Shown here piece by piece: positions 6,916 through 15,798 of a stretch of DNA of 47,275 bases. Each line of letters starts with the position of its first letter. Positions within the stretch are counted from its first letter, which is position 1. Source of the DNA: Marinifilaceae bacterium (GTDB taxonomy: Bacteria; Bacteroidota; Bacteroidia; Bacteroidales; Marinifilaceae); contig JAGBFU010000032.1 of NCBI GenBank assembly GCA_017936285.1, forward strand, positions 1-47,275, written 5' to 3'. The position numbers and the translations under genes were made by a program. The notes beneath the pieces are model-generated. The model did no database searches and was not told the DNA's origin. It worked only from the letters and a program-made list of their open reading frames with translations.

Positions 6916-7655
6916 CATTAGCGGCCGATTCCATATTTACCACCATTCAGGGAGAGGGTAAATTAACCGGTGTAACATCGGTTTTTGTCCGCCTTGCAGG
7001 GTGTAATCTGCACTGTACATGGAACTATAATAACAGAGCCATAGAGTGCGATACCGCCTATGCTGCCTACAATATAACAACAACGCAACAACTTACAATA
7101 ACCCAAATCATTCAAAAGATAAAGGAGATACGTAAGGGGGCGAAACACATTGTAATTACCGGAGGCGAACCTCTGCTTCAGGCCACTCCGCTCACTGAGT
7201 TGTGCAGAGTGTTAAAGAGCGAGGGTTTTCATATAACTATCGAGACAAACGGAACTCTATACAATGATGAATTAATGAGTTATATCGATCTGTATAGTAT
7301 ATCGCCGAAACTCAAGAGCTCCACTCCGCAAAACAACAATTTTGCCACTTTACACAATCAGAAAAGGGTCAATATTAATACTCTTGGCGAACTAATAGAA
7401 TCTGCTACAAAACGAAATAAAGATATACAGTTCAAGTTTGTTGTAACAGGCGTAAAGGATATTGACGAGATTGAGAATATTTTATCCCGATTACCTTTGA
7501 TAAAGAGCGAGAATATTCTGATTATGCCGGTCGGTTCCGACGAAACGACCCTGACCGACACAACCAATACAATTCTCGATGTGGTTATGGAAAAGGGATG
7601 GCGTTACTGCGATCGTCTCCACATTAGGCTATTTGGAAATACACCGGGAAAATGA
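6903..7655 (+). CDS. queE: 7-carboxy-7-deazaguanine synthase (QueE), radical-SAM motif interrupted
   Basis: Radical SAM enzyme converting 6-carboxytetrahydropterin to 7-carboxy-7-deazaguanine. The N-terminal IQGEG (15-19) and VFVRLAGCNLHCTW (27-40) are typical, as are GGEPLLQ (87-93) and SPKLKSS. In most relatives the motif continues CxxxCxWCDT. Here eight residues (41-48, NYNNRAIE) separate W40 from C49-D50-T51, giving CX3CX10C. The reading frame is intact and the rest of the protein looks functional. Whether the [4Fe-4S] cluster still forms is open. queC and queD upstream complete the preQ0 set. Confidence 0.9.
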   Translation: MERLTLAADSIFTTIQGEGKLTGVTSVFVRLAGCNLHCTWNYNNRAIECDTAYAAYNITTTQQLTITQIIQKIKEIRKGAKHIVITGGEPLLQATPLTELCRVLKSEGFHITIETNGTLYNDELMSYIDLYSISPKLKSSTPQNNNFATLHNQKRVNINTLGELIESATKRNKDIQFKFVVTGVKDIDEIENILSRLPLIKSENILIMPVGSDETTLTDTTNTILDVVMEKGWRYCDRLHIRLFGNTPGK

Positions 7656-7697
7656 GATAAACAAATAAACAAATTAATTAACCTAAATTAAAAAAGC

Positions 7698-8621
7698 ATG
7701 AATGATACTATTCAAAATGTAACAGACACTCTGACTGATAGCGATATTATGGCATCAGCAGCACAAAATCTTTTCTCGACACTTTCAGAAGGAAGAGTTG
7801 ACCAAGAATCTCTAAATGTATTTATCAACAAACTTATTGACTTATCGGTAGCATTTGGAGGAAAACTTATAGCTGCAATAATAGTATTTTTTATTGGGCG
7901 ATGGATATGTAAACATATTCAGAATGTAGTCAAGAATCTTATGATTCGTAAAAGTGTTGATACATCACTTACCGGATTTATTAACAGTCTTGTCAGTGTT
8001 ATTCTTAATTTTACCCTGATTATTATAATTATAAGTATCCTAGGTATAGAAACATCTTCATTTATCGCACTATTCGGAGCTGCCGGTGTTGCCGTTGGTA
8101 TGGCACTAAGTGGAACTCTACAAAATTTTGCAGGTGGAGTTATGATTCTCCTTTTCAAGCCATTTAGAATTGGAGACTACATTGAAGCACAGGGATATGC
8201 CGGAACTGTTAAAGAGGTTCAGATTTTTAATACTATTATATCTACACCTGACAATAAGGTGATAATTTTGCCTAATGGAGCCTTGTCAACATCATCATCT
8301 GTCAATTACTCTAAGGAGAGCAAAAGACGTGTAGATTTCACTTTTGACATTGCATACGGAGATAGTTTTGACCATGCAAAAGAGGTCATTACAGAAATTC
8401 TAAAAGCAAACAAAGATATTGATACCGATCCTTCATATTTTATAGCAATAAACTCGTTAGATGCAAGTTCAGTAAAAATTGTTGTACGTGTATGGACAAG
8501 TGGAGCCAACTATTGGAATGTCTATTTCGATGTTACAGAGAAAGTTTACAAGCGATTTACTGAGGATCCTAAATTAAACATTCCGTTCAATCAGTTGGAT
8601 GTTCATATTTCGAAGGATTAA
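7698..8621 (+). CDS. Small-conductance mechanosensitive channel (MscS family)
   Basis: A 307-residue inner-membrane channel that releases solutes on hypo-osmotic shock. About 50 N-terminal residues precede three hydrophobic segments (about 52-75, 92-118, 122-148). The pore helix is glycine/alanine-rich (GAAGVAVGMALSGTLQNFAGG), and the cytoplasmic beta domain follows with FRIGDYIEAQG and the TIISTPDNKVIILPNG stretch. Length and order are close to E. coli MscS (286 aa). It follows queE by 42 nt and may be cotranscribed. Its last 35 bases overlap the end of recQ on the other strand. Confidence 0.93.
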   Translation: MNDTIQNVTDTLTDSDIMASAAQNLFSTLSEGRVDQESLNVFINKLIDLSVAFGGKLIAAIIVFFIGRWICKHIQNVVKNLMIRKSVDTSLTGFINSLVSVILNFTLIIIIISILGIETSSFIALFGAAGVAVGMALSGTLQNFAGGVMILLFKPFRIGDYIEAQGYAGTVKEVQIFNTIISTPDNKVIILPNGALSTSSSVNYSKESKRRVDFTFDIAYGDSFDHAKEVITEILKANKDIDTDPSYFIAINSLDASSVKIVVRVWTSGANYWNVYFDVTEKVYKRFTEDPKLNIPFNQLDVHISKD

Positions 8622-10521
8622 AAACGGTATTATTGCACAATCTTACACTTGTTGTTGAGCTATACTCTATCAGACCTGAATCCAACAAGTTGCGTAAGAC
8701 ATAAACAAAAGTCTCGCTATCACAATCCAGTTGTGCATGCAGAGTATGTAACTCAAATGCTCCGGTTTCCAATAATCGGAGCATTCTTTTTTCTATCTCG
8801 TTATGCCCTGCCTGTACCTTTTTTTTACTTAAACAGACATCACATACACCACACTCGCACCTCTCCTTGACTCCAAAATAGTCAATAAGTATCTGCTGAC
8901 GACACTCCTTGGCTTCGGTTGCGTATGCGTACATTGCATCTATTCTCTCTTTGTATATGGCAATACGATCCTCATAGATGGCATGTGAAAAATTGATGTA
9001 CGATGCCGGCAATCGAGGCTCATTAAAGCGTATGCTCCATCGGTTATCACCAGGTACGTAACTGATTATCGAATCTCTGCTCAAAGCCAGAAAGGTGTCA
9101 TATAGTACCGTACGCTCAATACCCAGACGATCAGCCACTTCCTGTTCATCAAAATAGACAAAGTGCGAGAATACTCCTTGGAAATTTCTCATAATGTACT
9201 CTAACAGTATCTCCTCATTATGCCCCAAATTCAGCATTCTTACCTCGCGCGAGTTTATCAGGAGCGATACTCTTGATGAATTACGGGCACTATCGGTCAT
9301 CTCAATATAACCGGCATTCTGCAAAAGAGTTATTGAGGCCGATACCAACTCAGGTGCAACCTTGTATATTGAAGTAAATCTGTCAATATCGAAAGGGAAT
9401 AAAGAGTCTGTTCCATACCCCTCCGCTAACCCGCAATAGTCACAAATCATATCATACACAGCTCTGATTTTTTCCTTTGAGGGGTACTGCTTTGCAACTC
9501 TTGCCTTAAGCGCCGATAACGATGGTTTATTTACCAGAAGCACCGCATAAGAGCGTAATCCGTCACGTCCTGCACGTCCTGCCTCCTGAAAATAGGCCTC
9601 AGGTGAATCGGGTATGTCATAATGGATTACACTCCTTACATCGGGTTTATCAATACCCATACCAAAGGCATTTGTAGCTACCATTACCCTGACCTCGCCT
9701 CTTATCCACCTCTTCTGGTTATTATTTCTAACCTCCATTGAGAGTGTTGCATTATATGGTAAAGCGGCAATACCTTTCTTTGACAGATAGTCCGATAACT
9801 CCAGCGTAGATGCTCTTTTACGAACATAAACTATGGCGCATCCCATCACTCTTTGCAAGATTCTCAACACTTCGCCATTTTTGTCATTGGCCTCGCGTAC
9901 AACATAGGAGAGATTTTCACGTCTGAATGTTCCATACATCACATTGAATTCACGAAAACCCAATCTGAGTTGAATATCCCGCGCTACACGTTTTGTGGCT
10001 GTAGCCGTTAATGCCAGAACGGGAGCATTGGGGAATCGCTCCTTTATCTGGGCAATCTGCAGATATGAGGGACGAAAATCATATCCCCACTGGGATATAC
10101 AATGCGCTTCATCGACAGCAATCATCGAAACCGGAAGGATTGAAAGATAGTTTTGGAATCTTTCAGAAGCAAGACGTTCCGGAGAGATATAGAGCAGTTT
10201 GGACTTCCCTGCGGCCACTTTGTTCAATACCGACATTATATGGGAGTTATCCATACCGGAATATATCGCATCGGCAGCGATGCCAATCTTATTCAGATTC
10301 TCAACCTGATCCTTCATCAAGGCAATTAAGGGCGTTACAACAATGCATACACCCTCTTTCATCAATGCCGGAACCTGGAAAGTCAAAGATTTACCTCCAC
10401 CTGTCGGCAACATTGCCAGCAGGTCATTTCCCATAACCACCTGTTCAATGATTTCCAACTGCATAGGTCTGAACGAGGTATATCCCCAATACGCCTTTAG
10501 TATATCTAATGCCTTGCCCAT
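8587..10521 (-). CDS. recQ: ATP-dependent DNA helicase RecQ
   Basis: A 3'-to-5' superfamily 2 helicase of recombination and fork repair. Walker A TGGGKS is at residues 40-45 and DEAH at 137-140, followed by CISQWGYDFRPSY. The helicase C lobe has GMGIDKPDVR and QEAGRAGRDG. The zinc subdomain is present (CRQQILIDYFG...CECGVCDVC, about 550-580). A winged-helix RQC region follows, but no HRDC domain is evident. It is 644 residues. The 3' end is convergent with and overlaps the MscS gene. Confidence 0.95.
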   Translation of the reverse strand: MGKALDILKAYWGYTSFRPMQLEIIEQVVMGNDLLAMLPTGGGKSLTFQVPALMKEGVCIVVTPLIALMKDQVENLNKIGIAADAIYSGMDNSHIMSVLNKVAAGKSKLLYISPERLASERFQNYLSILPVSMIAVDEAHCISQWGYDFRPSYLQIAQIKERFPNAPVLALTATATKRVARDIQLRLGFREFNVMYGTFRRENLSYVVREANDKNGEVLRILQRVMGCAIVYVRKRASTLELSDYLSKKGIAALPYNATLSMEVRNNNQKRWIRGEVRVMVATNAFGMGIDKPDVRSVIHYDIPDSPEAYFQEAGRAGRDGLRSYAVLLVNKPSLSALKARVAKQYPSKEKIRAVYDMICDYCGLAEGYGTDSLFPFDIDRFTSIYKVAPELVSASITLLQNAGYIEMTDSARNSSRVSLLINSREVRMLNLGHNEEILLEYIMRNFQGVFSHFVYFDEQEVADRLGIERTVLYDTFLALSRDSIISYVPGDNRWSIRFNEPRLPASYINFSHAIYEDRIAIYKERIDAMYAYATEAKECRQQILIDYFGVKERCECGVCDVCLSKKKVQAGHNEIEKRMLRLLETGAFELHTLHAQLDCDSETFVYVLRNLLDSGLIEYSSTTSVRLCNNTVFNPSKYEHPTD

Positions 10522-10556
10522 TGTTATAGTTTCTTAAATCGCTCTAAATTCACCTG

Positions 10557-10564
10557 CGAAAGTA
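10557..10564 (-). promoter_or_regulatory. Near-consensus -7 element (TACTTTCG) for recQ
   Basis: One base away from TAnnTTTG on the minus strand, 36 nt before the recQ ATG. The same variant occurs on the plus strand at 10587-10594. Confidence 0.35.
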
Positions 10565-10586
10565 GTGATTTTCCGTCTTTTTTTTG

Positions 10587-10594
10587 TACTTTCG
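10587..10594 (+). promoter_or_regulatory. Near-consensus -7 element (TACTTTCG) for the PpiC-like/SurA/OstA operon
   Basis: It lies 43 nt before the preferred ATG at 10637, and shares the TACTTTCG variant with the divergent recQ promoter. Confidence 0.35.
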
Positions 10595-10636
10595 CACCTT
10601 AGATTTATTTCGCGATTAACAGAGAGTTATTTTTTG

Positions 10637-11500
10637 ATGAAGGCGAGGAGATTTTTTAACATAATTATAGTATCAGCTCTCACGCTAATGACTTCGTGCA
10701 GCCAGTTTACCGAGTCTAAAAAGAGCGTAGCAAAGGTATATGAGAACAACCTCTATCTTGACGAGGTTGAGGCTTTTATACCTAATGGTACATCTCCCGA
10801 AGACAGCATCTTGATGGCTCAAAGTTATATTCGCAACTGGATAACCAAACAGTTGCTCCTGCACATGGCTAACACCAATCTGTCCGACACAATGAAATAT
10901 GAGATAGATAAGCAGGTTCGTGAATACAAGACATCGCTTCTTATTCACAAATACAAACAGGAGTACATTAATGACAATCTGAATGTTGAAATATCTGAAG
11001 ATGAGATTAAGGAGTACTATGAAGTAAACAAAGAGAACTTTTTGCTTGCAACGCCTGTCGTTAAAGCTCTCTTCATCATTATGCCTCAAAGCACCAACAA
11101 TGAAAAGAGCATAAAAGAGATTAAGGAGTTAATCCGATCTTCAAAAGAGGATGACCGGATCAAACTTGAGGAGATGAGTATTACCGTAGCAAACAAATAT
11201 GATAACTTTAACGGAACATGGATTGAAGTAAAGCATATTCTTAATCTTATCCCCGGTGATGTCCGCGAACTGGAGAGCGCTATAACAACAAAAAAATATA
11301 TAGAGAAGAGTGATGCAGAGAATCACTACTTCCTCCGTATTGACGAGATAAAAATGGAGCAGACCATTGCACCTCTTGAGTACGTTTACGATGAGATTCA
11401 AATGATTCTGGAGAATCAACACAAGGTAAATTTCGAGTACGAACTTGAGGATCAAATCAATATGGAGGCGAGACGTAAAAACAATGTAATTCTGTATTGA
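10637..11500 (+). CDS. SurA/PpiC-like lipoprotein
   Basis: A 287-residue predicted lipoprotein: a lysine-arginine start, a hydrophobic stretch, then LMTSCS with the lipid-accepting Cys at residue 20. I chose the ATG at 10637 over an in-frame upstream start because it begins the signal peptide. The body resembles the SurA N-terminal chaperone helices (segments at about 60-120) with a weak, non-canonical parvulin region, so isomerase activity is doubtful. Related genes commonly precede SurA-type genes in Bacteroidales. Likely a periplasmic chaperone for outer-membrane proteins. Confidence 0.7.
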   Translation: MKARRFFNIIIVSALTLMTSCSQFTESKKSVAKVYENNLYLDEVEAFIPNGTSPEDSILMAQSYIRNWITKQLLLHMANTNLSDTMKYEIDKQVREYKTSLLIHKYKQEYINDNLNVEISEDEIKEYYEVNKENFLLATPVVKALFIIMPQSTNNEKSIKEIKELIRSSKEDDRIKLEEMSITVANKYDNFNGTWIEVKHILNLIPGDVRELESAITTKKYIEKSDAENHYFLRIDEIKMEQTIAPLEYVYDEIQMILENQHKVNFEYELEDQINMEARRKNNVILY

Positions 11501-11547
11501 GAATAAGCAGAGTAAGGAAAACAAAAATTAAACAGATTCTAAAAACT

Positions 11548-12906
11548 ATGAATATCATCCTGAAAAGAACTCTTTGGGCGGTAGCGACAATATTGCTTCC
11601 CACATTGGCAGTAGCACAGAGTAATGTTATTGACAAAATTGTAGCCAAAGTAGGAAATGAGTACATCCTAAAGTCGGAAATCGAGACCATGTATATGCAA
11701 CAGACTCAAGGCACATACAACAACAATGCAGATATGAGGGCAGAGATTCTGGAGCAGCTGCTAATACAGAAACTACTGTGTGCCGAGGCTACTCTTGATA
11801 GTATTGATGTAGAGGTAAGCGAGGTTGATGTTCAGATGGCAATCCAGCAACGTATTGACGAAATGATCTCGACAATCGGTTCTCAGGAGCGACTGGAACA
11901 GTACTTCGGACAATCTTTGGATGAGATTATCGAGGATATGATTCCATCATACAGAACCATGCTTATTGCACAAAGAATGCAGAGTAAGATTCAGGAGAAC
12001 ATCAGAGTCACACCTGCCGAGGTAAGAGCCTTCTATAAGGAAATTCCAAAAGATAGTTTGATTGAGATTCCTGCCAAATATGTCTTGCAGCAAATAGTTG
12101 TTCAGCCAACCATAAGCGAGGGTGAGAAGGAGAGATGTCGTTCAAGGTTACGTGAGTTCCGTGACAGAATATCATCGGGCTCTTCATCGTTCTCTACATT
12201 GGCGGTACTCTACTCCGAGGATCCGGGAACAGCTCCACGTGGTGGAGATCTGGGGTATTTCGGAAGAGCAGAGATGACCAAGGAGTTTAGTGAGGCTGCC
12301 TTTAACCTGAAAGGAGACAAGATTTCAAAAATAGTTGAAACTGAGTATGGATTCCACATCATTCAACTTATTGATCGTAAAGGAGATAAAATCAGTGCTC
12401 GCCATATTCTGTTAATTCCACAACCATCTGCCGAGGATAAAGATGAGGCAATCAAACGCCTTGATACAATCAGAACAATGATTATGAATAATGAAGTAAC
12501 CTTTGACGAGGCTGCCAGATACTTCTCAACAGATAAATCTACCCGTAGCAACGGTGGATTGATTATGGATATGCAAACAGCCGACATCAGACTTCCACGA
12601 ACATCAATTAGCGGAGAGATGGCACGTGTGGTTAATGGTCTGAATGTAGGAGAGATATCTACCCCATTCATTGATTATGATGCACGAGGTCGTGAACAAC
12701 TTAAAATTGTAAAGGTAAAAGAGTACTACCCTTCTCACATGGCAAATCTTGAGGAGGATTGGAATATATTCGAGAATATGGTATTGCGCGAGAAGGAGCA
12801 GAAAACAATGGTAAGATGGGTTGAGGAGAAACAGAAGAACACATACATCTCCATTGATGATGAGTATAAGAATGCGAACTTCCACTATGACGGGTGGGTG
12901 AAATAG
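11548..12906 (+). CDS. SurA-type peptidyl-prolyl isomerase/chaperone
   Basis: A 452-residue periplasmic chaperone for outer-membrane proteins. The signal peptide ends at ...LAVAQS (about residue 24). A SurA_N-like helical domain (about 25-165) is followed by two parvulin domains: the first around 170-275 (GGDLGYFGRAEM, EYGFHIIQL), the second around 280-385 (SARHILL, SNGGLI). The ATG at 11548 is preferred to an upstream TTG because it starts the signal peptide. It sits between a related lipoprotein and an OstA-like gene, a combination seen in Bacteroidales envelope operons. Confidence 0.9.
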   Translation: MNIILKRTLWAVATILLPTLAVAQSNVIDKIVAKVGNEYILKSEIETMYMQQTQGTYNNNADMRAEILEQLLIQKLLCAEATLDSIDVEVSEVDVQMAIQQRIDEMISTIGSQERLEQYFGQSLDEIIEDMIPSYRTMLIAQRMQSKIQENIRVTPAEVRAFYKEIPKDSLIEIPAKYVLQQIVVQPTISEGEKERCRSRLREFRDRISSGSSSFSTLAVLYSEDPGTAPRGGDLGYFGRAEMTKEFSEAAFNLKGDKISKIVETEYGFHIIQLIDRKGDKISARHILLIPQPSAEDKDEAIKRLDTIRTMIMNNEVTFDEAARYFSTDKSTRSNGGLIMDMQTADIRLPRTSISGEMARVVNGLNVGEISTPFIDYDARGREQLKIVKVKEYYPSHMANLEEDWNIFENMVLREKEQKTMVRWVEEKQKNTYISIDDEYKNANFHYDGWVK

Positions 12907-12910
12907 AGGG

Positions 12911-12927
12911 AATTAGGAATTAGGAAT
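12911..12927 (-). repeat. Short heptamer array (inverted relative to 253-284)
   Basis: Two and a half copies of TTAGGAA fill almost the whole gap between the SurA-type and OstA-like genes. Here the heptamer lies inside an operon. Confidence 0.6.
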
Positions 12928-12929
12928 AG

Positions 12930-14528
12930 ATGAGGCTATTTAGGATATTGATAATTTTTATAAGCTTGATTGCGGGAGGTGGTTTAGCTTTGGCGCAGAG
13001 CGAAGGGGATAAGGCAAAGATTAAGATTCTGCATGCCAAGGTAGCTTATCCCGGCAGAGATACACTGCCAACTAAACTCGTTGGCGATGTAAAGTTGCAG
13101 CATAATGATATGATTATGACATGTGATAGTCTCTATCAGTATGATCATATCAATTTCATTAAGGCATTTGGCAATGTACATATGGTTCAGAACGACACTC
13201 TCAATATGTGGGGTGATTATGCGACATATGACGGTAACAGCCAAATGGCCAAAGTTCGTAACAATGTAAAACTTGATGATAACAGTATTACACTTACAAC
13301 CAATTTTCTGGATTACGATGCTGCAAACAAGATAGGTTACTACTTTAATACCGGTAAAATATTTGACGATGTAAACACTCTGGAGAGTGATTACGGATAT
13401 TACTATATGCCTATCAAGCAGATGTTCTTTAAGGATAGCGTTGTGGTAAACTCGCCAGAGTATGTTATGAACTCGGATACAATGAAATATCATACAGAGA
13501 CAAAGGTCATTAATATTCTGGGACCAACAACTATTGTTGGAGAGAACCGAACACTATACTCAGAAGATGGGTGGTACAACTCTCTCTCTGCACATGCCGA
13601 GTTGTATAAGAACAACAGAATCAGTTTTAATACATATAGCGGAAAAGCAGATACCATTGTTGCTGACAGCGCCACCAATATGATTATTATGCGTAATAAT
13701 CTATCTCTGCTCGACTCTGTCAACAATGTATTGGTTGAAGGTAACTATGGCGAGATGCAAAAGGAGACCAACTACGCATTTGTCACTAAAAGAGCGTTGC
13801 TCACAATGATAGGAAATCCCGACTCTCTGTTTCTTCATGCTGATACCTTAACCCTGAAAAAAGAGATTAGAGATTCTGTGGAGACCAATATTGTTGATGC
13901 ATTTTACAAAGTCAGAATGTTTAATCGCGATCTGCAGGCAGTATGTGACTCAATGAGTTTCACAACCAAGGATTCTCTCATATACCTTTACAAAGACCCT
14001 GTGGTATGGGCAAGTGGCAACCAACTTACTGCCGAGATAATCGATCTTAAACTTAAGGATGGTATGGCTAACCAGTTCCACATGCAAAACAACTCCCTTA
14101 TTGTAAACCCAATGGATCCAAAGCTAATAAAACTTTTGGACTCCACTATGTTTAACCAGATAAAGGGAAGAACAGTTACCGGCTATCTTCGCAACAATGA
14201 GCTGTATCAGGTATTTGTTGATGGAAGTGGCGAGACCATATACTACCCGGATGATCAGGGTTACCCATTTGCATTGACAAAGGTTTTAAGTTCACAGATC
14301 AGAATAGAGCTTGAGAACAGACAGATTCAGACTATAACATTCCTGCAGAAACCAGAAGGAACCATGAATCCTCTGTTTATGGTTACGGAAGATATGAAGT
14401 ACCTTGGAGGGTTTAAGTGGCGCGAGTCCGAGCGACCTGAATCAAAAGCAGATCTCTTTACAGAGTCTTCCCAAAATACGGAACAGCAGACAGAAGAAGA
14501 GGTCAGTGATACTAAGGAAACAGAATAA
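12930..14528 (+). CDS. OstA-like (LptA/LptD N-domain) protein
   Basis: A 532-residue secreted protein with a signal peptide ending at GLALAQS (about residue 24). The mature protein is a long series of beta-strand repeats resembling the LptA/OstA jellyroll (for example VGDVKLQHNDMIMTCDSLYQ near residues 47-66 and repeated 'N.V...' strands), implying lipopolysaccharide transport across the periplasm. The C-terminus is acidic and Gln/Glu-rich (about 505-532). It is longer than LptA and lacks the LptD barrel. The position after SurA supports an outer-membrane assembly role; direct LPS binding is inferred. Confidence 0.85.
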   Translation: MRLFRILIIFISLIAGGGLALAQSEGDKAKIKILHAKVAYPGRDTLPTKLVGDVKLQHNDMIMTCDSLYQYDHINFIKAFGNVHMVQNDTLNMWGDYATYDGNSQMAKVRNNVKLDDNSITLTTNFLDYDAANKIGYYFNTGKIFDDVNTLESDYGYYYMPIKQMFFKDSVVVNSPEYVMNSDTMKYHTETKVINILGPTTIVGENRTLYSEDGWYNSLSAHAELYKNNRISFNTYSGKADTIVADSATNMIIMRNNLSLLDSVNNVLVEGNYGEMQKETNYAFVTKRALLTMIGNPDSLFLHADTLTLKKEIRDSVETNIVDAFYKVRMFNRDLQAVCDSMSFTTKDSLIYLYKDPVVWASGNQLTAEIIDLKLKDGMANQFHMQNNSLIVNPMDPKLIKLLDSTMFNQIKGRTVTGYLRNNELYQVFVDGSGETIYYPDDQGYPFALTKVLSSQIRIELENRQIQTITFLQKPEGTMNPLFMVTEDMKYLGGFKWRESERPESKADLFTESSQNTEQQTEEEVSDTKETE

Positions 14529-14553
14529 GCACAACATATCTATTATACAAAGC

Positions 14554-14582
14554 GAGGGCAACACCAGATTGGTGTTGCCCTC
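14554..14582 (+). terminator. Hairpin terminator between OstA-like and CarboxypepD_reg-like genes
   Basis: A perfect 12-bp stem (GAGGGCAACACC with GGTGTTGCCCTC) and a 5-nt loop lie 26 nt after the OstA-like stop codon and 37 nt from the end of the convergent gene. The following tract is A/T-rich but not a pure T run. It probably ends transcription from both sides. Confidence 0.75.
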
Positions 14583-14618
14583 AAACATTTATATCGTGTT
14601 TAGTGCTTAATACAAATA

Positions 14619-15707
14619 CTATCTCTCAATATATTGACGTCCCTCAATCTCCTCTACGTTCATAGTCTCAACGGCTTCGGTTATATACTCCAAACGCTTA
14701 TTGCCGGCAGAGATAGAGACTACTCCAAGAATATATCTACCCTCGTATGGTTTATAGGTAACTACAAGATCCAGTTGTGTCGGAGCATCGTTATTTGCAA
14801 CATAGTTATATCCCAGATAATTTGTTCCCTCCATCTCACACGATAATGTGTATTTTACAACAGCCTTATTCAGGGTATCCACGTATATCTCACCTTTACA
14901 ACTCTTTACGTTGGCATAATAAACATTGGCCATGGTAGGCTCGGGAACATTAAAACCGATAACCTGAATCTTACGTCCGTCAAGTTCAACAATTCCATTA
15001 TCGCTGAATGTATACTCATCGTTTATACTCTCGTCAAGAACATTTCGTGGAGCTTTAATGATATCGGCACTCAATATCTCATCCATCAATGTCAAAGCAT
15101 CATACGCACTGACAGGTTTGAAACTACGCTCTGCACTATTGAATCTATAACTTTCGCTTTGATACAATTCAGGAGCACTCATCCTTTTATACCCCACTTT
15201 GTTATATATAACAACCTGGGTATTTCTGAAATGCTCTCTATTGGGAGTAATACTCTTCTCAACAAAACTTCCAACATAATTGTAAGGTTGTACAATATAG
15301 TTATCAGGGATGGCATCTACAGCCTGACGCAACAACTTACGATATACCATTGATTTACCAAAGACATCCACATCTCCGACAGTATAGACCATCGGACGAA
15401 TATATACCAGTAACTCGCCATGCGATGCAGCCTCTACCGCTCCTCCAATAGGAATATCTACTGTCTCAAATCCTACTGCCGAAATTTTAAATGAAAGTTC
15501 CTTCATCAAATCGGTATATCCAATAGAGAAATATCCATCACTGTCGGTCGAGGTTCCATGTGTTGTTCCAGGCAGAACAACATTGGCAAACGGAACAGGC
15601 TCGCCTGTCTCTTTGTTTATCAATTTTCCTTTCAACTGCTCCATCTGAGCATACATCGATAATGGAATAATCATCAATAATGTGGCAACTATAACCCTCA
15701 GTTTCAT
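14619..15707 (-). CDS. CarboxypepD_reg-like domain secreted protein
   Basis: A 362-residue protein with a signal peptide (1-20, ...LSMYAQ). A CarboxypepD_reg-like beta-sandwich follows at about 24-110 (GKLINKETGEPVPFANVVLP, TSTDSDGYFSI, FKISAVGFET). The C-terminal part (about 115-360) looks beta-rich and has no recognised catalytic motif. This architecture is common in Bacteroidales outer-membrane or periplasmic proteins. No plug or TonB barrel is present, so it is not a SusC-type receptor. Function unknown. It has its own promoter at 15763-15770. Confidence 0.75.
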   Translation of the reverse strand: MKLRVIVATLLMIIPLSMYAQMEQLKGKLINKETGEPVPFANVVLPGTTHGTSTDSDGYFSIGYTDLMKELSFKISAVGFETVDIPIGGAVEAASHGELLVYIRPMVYTVGDVDVFGKSMVYRKLLRQAVDAIPDNYIVQPYNYVGSFVEKSITPNREHFRNTQVVIYNKVGYKRMSAPELYQSESYRFNSAERSFKPVSAYDALTLMDEILSADIIKAPRNVLDESINDEYTFSDNGIVELDGRKIQVIGFNVPEPTMANVYYANVKSCKGEIYVDTLNKAVVKYTLSCEMEGTNYLGYNYVANNDAPTQLDLVVTYKPYEGRYILGVVSISAGNKRLEYITEAVETMNVEEIEGRQYIER

Positions 15708-15729
15708 ACTTTATCTAATTAATTTTTTA

Positions 15730-15737
15730 TAACTTTG
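15730..15737 (+). promoter_or_regulatory. Bacteroidota -7 element (TAACTTTG) for the coiled-coil operon
   Basis: Exact TAnnTTTG match 61 nt before the ATG at 15799. The opposing promoter at 15763-15770 lies downstream of it, so the two divergent transcripts would overlap by about 15 nt at their 5' ends. Confidence 0.55.
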
Positions 15738-15762
15738 CATTTAGTAGTTAAATTAGCTACGT

Positions 15763-15770
15763 CAAAGTTA
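15763..15770 (-). promoter_or_regulatory. Bacteroidota -7 element (TAACTTTG) for the CarboxypepD_reg-like gene
   Basis: The minus-strand TAACTTTG is an exact match, 55 nt before the start codon at 15707. It faces the plus-strand element at 15730-15737. Confidence 0.55.
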
Positions 15771-15798
15771 TGGAATATAATCAAAATTTCAAAAGGTT

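Noticed and set aside
7011..7050. Translational bypass (T4 gene 60-like) removing the QueE insertion
   Set aside because: The insert length would allow it, and a 4-bp ATGG/CCAT stem exists. However, no matching take-off and landing codons restore the motif, so it is only a remote option.
10011..10436. 141-residue plus-strand frame
   Set aside because: Antisense to the conserved helicase core of recQ; no signal of its own.
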